This document shows, one piece after another, positions 38,932 to 40,617 of a stretch of 40,617 nucleotides of DNA (position 1 is its first letter; every line of letters starts with the position of its first letter). Both the position numbers and the translations under genes were made by a program. The notes beneath the pieces are model-generated. The model made no database searches. It saw only the letters and a list, made by a program, of their open reading frames with translations, and had not been told where the DNA came from. This DNA comes from JAQGMV01 sp035525455 (lineage in GTDB: Bacteria > Pseudomonadota > Gammaproteobacteria > Burkholderiales > SG8-41), in contig DATLEF010000074.1 of the NCBI GenBank assembly GCA_035525455.1, positions 1-40,617 of the forward strand. Direction: 5' to 3'.

Positions 38932-40354
38932 GGCGGTGCTCGCCGACTTTCACGATTTTCATCGTATTGGTGCCGCCCGCTTTGCCATAAGGCTCGCCGA
39001 TGGTGAGCAGCATGTAGTCGCCGTCCTGCACGGCACCGCGTTTGAGCAGCTCGTCCTCGGCCATGTTGAGCGCTTTCTCGGAATCGCGCGTGCCTTTGAA
39101 CCTGACGGGATACACCCCTCGAAACAGCGTCACCTTGCGGCGCGTCTCGGGAAGCGAGCTCATCGCGTAGATCGGCACCATGGTCGGCAGGCGCGACATG
39201 AGGAGCACCGTCTTGCCGCTCTGGGTCATCGCTGCGATCGCCTTGATGTTGAGGTTGTTCGCCGTGAATACGGTCGCGCGGGCGATCGCCTCCTCGACGT
39301 CCGCCGGCGCCGTTTCGCGGCGACGCTCGAGCGAGACGAGGTCCTCTTTCTCCGCTTCTACGCAGACTCGCGCCATCGCAGCCACCGTCTCCACTGGGAA
39401 TAACCCCGTGGCGGTTTCGGCCGACAGCATGACGGCATCGGTTCCATCGAGCACCGCGTTCGCGACATCCGACACTTCGGCGCGCGTCGGAATCGGGTTA
39501 CTAATCATCGACTCCATCATTTGCGTAGCGGTGATGACGGCCCGGTTTTTTTCTCGCGCGAGGCGGATCATGCGCTTCTGCAGCGCCGGAACGACGGCGT
39601 CGCCGACTTCGACCGCGAGATCTCCGCGTGCGACCATGATCGCATCGGACGCGTCCAGTATTTCCTCGAGCGCCGTGATCGCTTCAGCGCGCTCGATCTT
39701 GGCGACGATCAGACTGTTGCCGCCGGCTTTGAGCATGAGATCGCGCGCCCAGCGGATATCGTCACCCGAGCGCGGGAACGAAACACCGAGGAAATCGGCC
39801 TTGAGCTCCGCGGCCGTTTTAATGTCGCGCATGTCCTTTTCGGTCAGCGCGGGCGCGGTCAGGCCGCCGCCTTTGCGGTTGATGCCTTTGTTGTTACTGA
39901 GGACCCCGCCCTGCTCGACTGTCGTCGTGATGCGCGAACCGCGCACGCTCGCGACGCCGAGAACGATACGGCCATCGTCCAGCAGGAGCGTATCGCCTTT
40001 GTGTACGTCCCGCGGCAGGTCCTTGTAGTCGAGCCCGACGCTCTCTTGGTCGCCCAGCTCGAGATCCGCGTCCAGCACGAACTTGCCGCCGCTTCGCAGA
40101 GTGATCTGGCCTTCGCGAAATTTCCCGATGCGTATCTTCGGCCCCTGCAGATCGACCAGCACGCCGACGGCACGTCCGGCGCGGCGCGCAAGACTGCGCA
40201 CGAGCTCGACGCGCTTGCGGTGCTCCGCAGCGGTTCCATGAGAGAAATTCATGCGCACCACGTCGAGACCCGCCTCGATCATGCGCGTGAGCGTCACCGC
40301 ATCGCTCGATGCCGGTCCGAGCGTCGCAACAATTTTGGTACGGCGTGGTGTCAT
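38924..40354 (-). CDS. pyk: Pyruvate kinase
   Basis: A 476-residue pyruvate kinase (PEP + ADP to pyruvate + ATP). Landmarks: RTKIVATLGPASSD, VRMNFSHG, GVLVDLQGPKIRIGKF, the active-site Lys in AKIERAEAITALEE, Mg-binding ARGDLAVEVG, and TATQMMESMISNPIPTRAEV followed by SDVANAVLDGTDAVMLSAET. The C-terminal allosteric domain is present. The start overlaps the pgk stop by 4 bases. It ends in a hairpin that includes its stop codon, followed by a palindromic element before the aldolase gene. Confidence 0.97.
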   Translation of the reverse strand: MTPRRTKIVATLGPASSDAVTLTRMIEAGLDVVRMNFSHGTAAEHRKRVELVRSLARRAGRAVGVLVDLQGPKIRIGKFREGQITLRSGGKFVLDADLELGDQESVGLDYKDLPRDVHKGDTLLLDDGRIVLGVASVRGSRITTTVEQGGVLSNNKGINRKGGGLTAPALTEKDMRDIKTAAELKADFLGVSFPRSGDDIRWARDLMLKAGGNSLIVAKIERAEAITALEEILDASDAIMVARGDLAVEVGDAVVPALQKRMIRLAREKNRAVITATQMMESMISNPIPTRAEVSDVANAVLDGTDAVMLSAETATGLFPVETVAAMARVCVEAEKEDLVSLERRRETAPADVEEAIARATVFTANNLNIKAIAAMTQSGKTVLLMSRLPTMVPIYAMSSLPETRRKVTLFRGVYPVRFKGTRDSEKALNMAEDELLKRGAVQDGDYMLLTIGEPYGKAGGTNTMKIVKVGEHRHA

Positions 40355-40617
40355 GTGCTGGCTGCCCGTTGCTCGAGTATTTCGATCGCCGGAAGCTTCT
40401 TGCCTTCGAGAAATTCGAGGAAAGCGCCGCCTCCGGTCGATATATAGGAGATGCGATCGGTTACGCCGTATTTGGAAACAGCTGCGAGCGTGTCACCGCC
40501 GCCCGCGATAGAAAACGCCTCCGATTCGGCGATTGCCCCGGCGAGCACTTTGGTTCCGTTGCCGAACTGGTCGAATTCGAAAACGCCGAGCGGCCCGTTC
40601 CAGACGATCGTGCCCGC
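40351..40617 (-). CDS. pgk: Phosphoglycerate kinase, C-terminal fragment (5' end outside window)
   Basis: Only the last 88 residues are inside the window. They carry the nucleotide-binding C-terminal motifs: TIVWNGPLGVFEFDQFGNGT, SIAGGGDTLAAVSKYG and YISTGGGAFLEFLEGKKLPA, the hallmark of phosphoglycerate kinase. The stop overlaps the pyk start by 4 bases (40351-40354), which makes pgk-pyk a translationally coupled pair, common in betaproteobacteria. Confidence 0.96.
   Translation of the reverse strand, partial: AGTIVWNGPLGVFEFDQFGNGTKVLAGAIAESEAFSIAGGGDTLAAVSKYGVTDRISYISTGGGAFLEFLEGKKLPAIEILEQRAAST

Overview
The window reads as a high-GC betaproteobacterial chromosome, probably Burkholderiales-like. 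The basis is two adjacent Bug-family solute receptors, the pgk-pyk-aldolase gene order, DUF3182 and DUF4124 proteins, and a two-partner secretion locus. I see no tRNA, rRNA, CRISPR array, insertion sequence or phage gene. There is no gene-free stretch above 300 bases.

Layout. Positions 1-4152 hold the 3' end of a large secreted TpsA-like protein (FG-GAP repeats, a beta-helix-like part, then a YDG/MBG stalk) and its outer-membrane transporter TpsB. Positions 4297-6971 hold a MmgE/PrpD protein, an alpha/beta hydrolase and, convergently, a FlK-like thioesterase. Positions 7066-18986, all on the minus strand, form a long acyl-CoA gene array. In transcription order it is: biotin carrier protein, carboxyltransferase 2, Mo-cofactor oxidoreductase, EtfB, EtfA, carboxyltransferase 1, biotin carboxylase, the two subunits of an NDP-forming acyl-CoA synthetase, a degenerate iron-ADH-like protein, and a small secreted protein that ends at a clear terminator. 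Several neighbours overlap by 4 bases. The set can activate an acid, carboxylate its CoA ester and pass electrons to ETF, but the substrate cannot be read from sequence.

Positions 19238-25182 hold mixed single genes: secreted proteins, a glycerophosphodiester phosphodiesterase, DoxX, DUF4142, DUF3182 with a hydrolase, DUF4124, and a decayed metallophosphoesterase. Positions 25318-29205 hold a MoxR / DUF58 / VWA module with a membrane-anchored HtrA-like protease. Positions 29653-36648 hold a second catabolic-looking array: carboxyltransferase 3, acyl-CoA dehydrogenase, two Bug receptors, a cupin and an amidohydrolase. Positions 36660-40617 hold a CobW GTPase, class I aldolase, pyruvate kinase and the end of phosphoglycerate kinase, chained by 4-base overlaps except between pyk and the aldolase.

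The most unusual signal is non-coding. A family of about 45-65 base intergenic elements (seven copies) has a palindromic core AGAGGGAAACC-nn-GGTTTCCCTC followed by a CCTCC-rich tail. Every copy lies just downstream of a gene and reads in that gene's direction. In five places the element directly follows a hairpin whose first arm is made of the last codons and stop codon of the preceding gene.
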